Source of the DNA: an uncultured Bacteroidota bacterium | Lineage (GTDB): Bacteria; Bacteroidota; Bacteroidia; Bacteroidales; P3 | Length of the DNA: 64,000 bases | Direction: 5' to 3' | NCBI GenBank assembly: GCA_902762805.1 | Contig: CACWPQ010000002.1 | Span: 1 to 64,000, forward strand | Shown here: in pieces, positions 63,114-64,000 of the stretch | Position numbering within the stretch: the stretch's first letter is position 1 | Layout of the letters: every line of letters starts with the position of its first letter | Notes under the pieces: generated by a model | What the model was told of the DNA's origin: nothing | Databases searched by the model: none | What the model saw: the letters and a program-made list of their open reading frames with translations, nothing else | Translations under genes and position numbers: made by a program

Positions 63114-63539
63114 TTAGATTGTGTTGGCAGTAAATATTCTGGTCCCCTCGCGCTCCTCGATGTCCACACGCACATAGTGTTCGGGCAGCAGGGGTTCAAT
63201 CTTCTCGGTCCATTCGGTGAAACACCAGCTTCCGCTGTAGAAATATTCCTCGTAGCCGATGTCGTAAGCTTCGGCGAGGCTCTTGAGGCGGTAGAAGTCG
63301 AAATGGTAGACCGGCTCCCCCACCCTGTCGGAATACTCGTTGACGATGGCGAAGGTGGGGCTGCTCACGTTGTCCTCCACGCCGAGCTGGCGGCAGAGTT
63401 CCTTGATGAGGGTGGTCTTGCCCACGCCCATCTTGCCGAAGAAAGCGAAGAAACGCTCCCCAGGGAATTCCCCGAGCAACGCCTCGGCCACGGCCGGCAG
63501 CTGGTCTATATTTGAAATCTCGATTTTCATAGTGTTCAT
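63114..63539 (-). CDS. tsaE: tRNA threonylcarbamoyladenosine biosynthesis ATPase TsaE
   Basis: The 141-residue protein has the P-loop FFGKMGVGKTT (GKMGVGKT at 35-42), SSPTFAIVNEY (the TsaE switch segment), FDFYRL and FTEWTEKIEPLLP. It activates TsaD, encoded at 10316, in t6A synthesis. ATG 63539 touches the preceding gene's stop with no gap, so the two are closely linked; ATG 63530 is an alternative start. Confidence 0.94.
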   Translation of the reverse strand: MNTMKIEISNIDQLPAVAEALLGEFPGERFFAFFGKMGVGKTTLIKELCRQLGVEDNVSSPTFAIVNEYSDRVGEPVYHFDFYRLKSLAEAYDIGYEEYFYSGSWCFTEWTEKIEPLLPEHYVRVDIEEREGTRIFTANTI

Positions 63540-64000
63540 TTACCGCAGTCGGTCGGCAGCGCGCACCTTGGCCTCGTCGCTGCGTATGGCGCGCTGGGCG
63601 AGGAAGAGCAGCACCAGCGAGGCCAGGGGCAGGAAGGCACCTGCCTGCCAGCCCACCACAGGCTCCCCGCCGCCGAGGCCGGCCATCAGCAGGTCGCGGT
63701 ACTTGTCCACAGCCCAGAAGAAGACCACGAAGGCGTAGGCCACATTGATGAGGAATGCCAGCCCCGTGATGCGAGCCTGCATGGTGCGGCGCTTGTAGAG
63801 GAAGATGCAGAGCACCGCCAGCAGAAGCACACAGAGGGCGAGGGTGATGAGAGGCCAGGTGGACATGCCGGCGAGGCGCTGTCCATACTGTACCAGGGGC
63901 TCGCCCGAGGCCAGCTGCTGCAGGGTGTCGGGATTGTCGCCGGCAATGAGGTTGAGTTCGGCCGTTACGCGCTGGCCGGTAGCGAGGTCGAAGGTGTAAC
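63540..64000 (-). CDS. DUF4293 family membrane protein (5' end beyond the window)
   Basis: The frame is open to the window edge. The visible 153 residues include a periplasmic loop (YTFDLATGQRVTAELNLIAG) and three membrane helices (WPLITLALCVLLLAVLCIFL, ITGLAFLINVAYAFVVFFWA and AGAFLPLASLVLLFLAQRAI) ending RAADRLR, which matches DUF4293, a four-helix family common in Bacteroidales. A shorter ATG at 63866 would drop the conserved loop and is not the true start. Function unknown. Confidence 0.85.
   Translation of the reverse strand, partial: YTFDLATGQRVTAELNLIAGDNPDTLQQLASGEPLVQYGQRLAGMSTWPLITLALCVLLLAVLCIFLYKRRTMQARITGLAFLINVAYAFVVFFWAVDKYRDLLMAGLGGGEPVVGWQAGAFLPLASLVLLFLAQRAIRSDEAKVRAADRLR

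Overview
The window looks like a chromosomal segment of a GC-rich Bacteroidota member, most likely order Bacteroidales and possibly host-associated. Evidence: type IX secretion (T9SS) genes (SprF/PorP, a PorE-like protein and a C25 peptidase with a C-terminal sorting domain); Bacteroidales families such as DUF6266, DUF4293, GH92 and FISUMP-like lipoproteins; and many promoters of the Bacteroidetes type, TTTG-N19-TAnnTTTG. I see no rRNA, tRNA, CRISPR array or intact insertion sequence. High GC makes long antisense ORFs common; I treat them as shadows.

Layout. 0-5.5 kb: tamB and a secreted phosphodiester glycosidase. 5.6-10 kb (minus): small beta-barrel, ROK kinase, GH92 mannosidase, small lipoprotein. 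10.3-15.4 kb (plus): tsaD, sprF-like, PorE-like and a polytopic membrane protein. 15.4-17.9 kb: ECF sigma factor, single-pass membrane protein, probable barrel protein. 18.2-23.8 kb: exonuclease, four-helix-bundle protein, DHOD-like enzyme, TPR protein, PepSY-like lipoprotein, MFS carrier. 24.2-32.3 kb: DUF6266, FISUMP-like lipoprotein, an EEP phosphohydrolase coupled to an EF-hand membrane protein, TIGR04076, DUF1846, aquaporin, deoD. 32.4-41.8 kb: an AT-rich acquired island with a decayed AlbA_2-type gene and a four-gene cluster (DUF2971, type III mod, type III res, KAP NTPase) behind a consensus promoter. 41.9-49.4 kb: second DUF6266, proS, barrel protein, kdtA, tamL, phosphodiesterase. 49.5-58.3 kb: EamA transporter, HATPase protein, lipoprotein plus sugar transferase, arginine decarboxylase, FKBP isomerase, C25 peptidase. 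58.4-64 kb (minus): DUF4293, tsaE, rsfS, ftsH, cdsA, psd and rluA-like, a tightly packed housekeeping run.

The main theme is short repeats that invade genes. Arrays of 7-mers (CTGACCA, RTGAGGA, ATTAGGA, CCTCCAA), 9-mers (CTAGnnnnn), 8-mers and 11-mers lie between genes, supply stop codons (tamB, HATPase, cdsA, ftsH, rsfS), or sit in frame inside conserved genes (tsaD, kdtA twice, GH92, the ECF-operon membrane protein). Separately, three exported-protein genes (GH92, sprF, PorE-like) carry inverted-repeat pairs with one arm in the 5' leader, the start codon in the loop, and the other arm inside the signal-peptide coding region. A GGGGTTCTCTAGGG repeat with a TTACCCATCGATGGGTAA palindrome recurs through the window. 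These repeats, and the four-gene island, are the parts most likely to be new.
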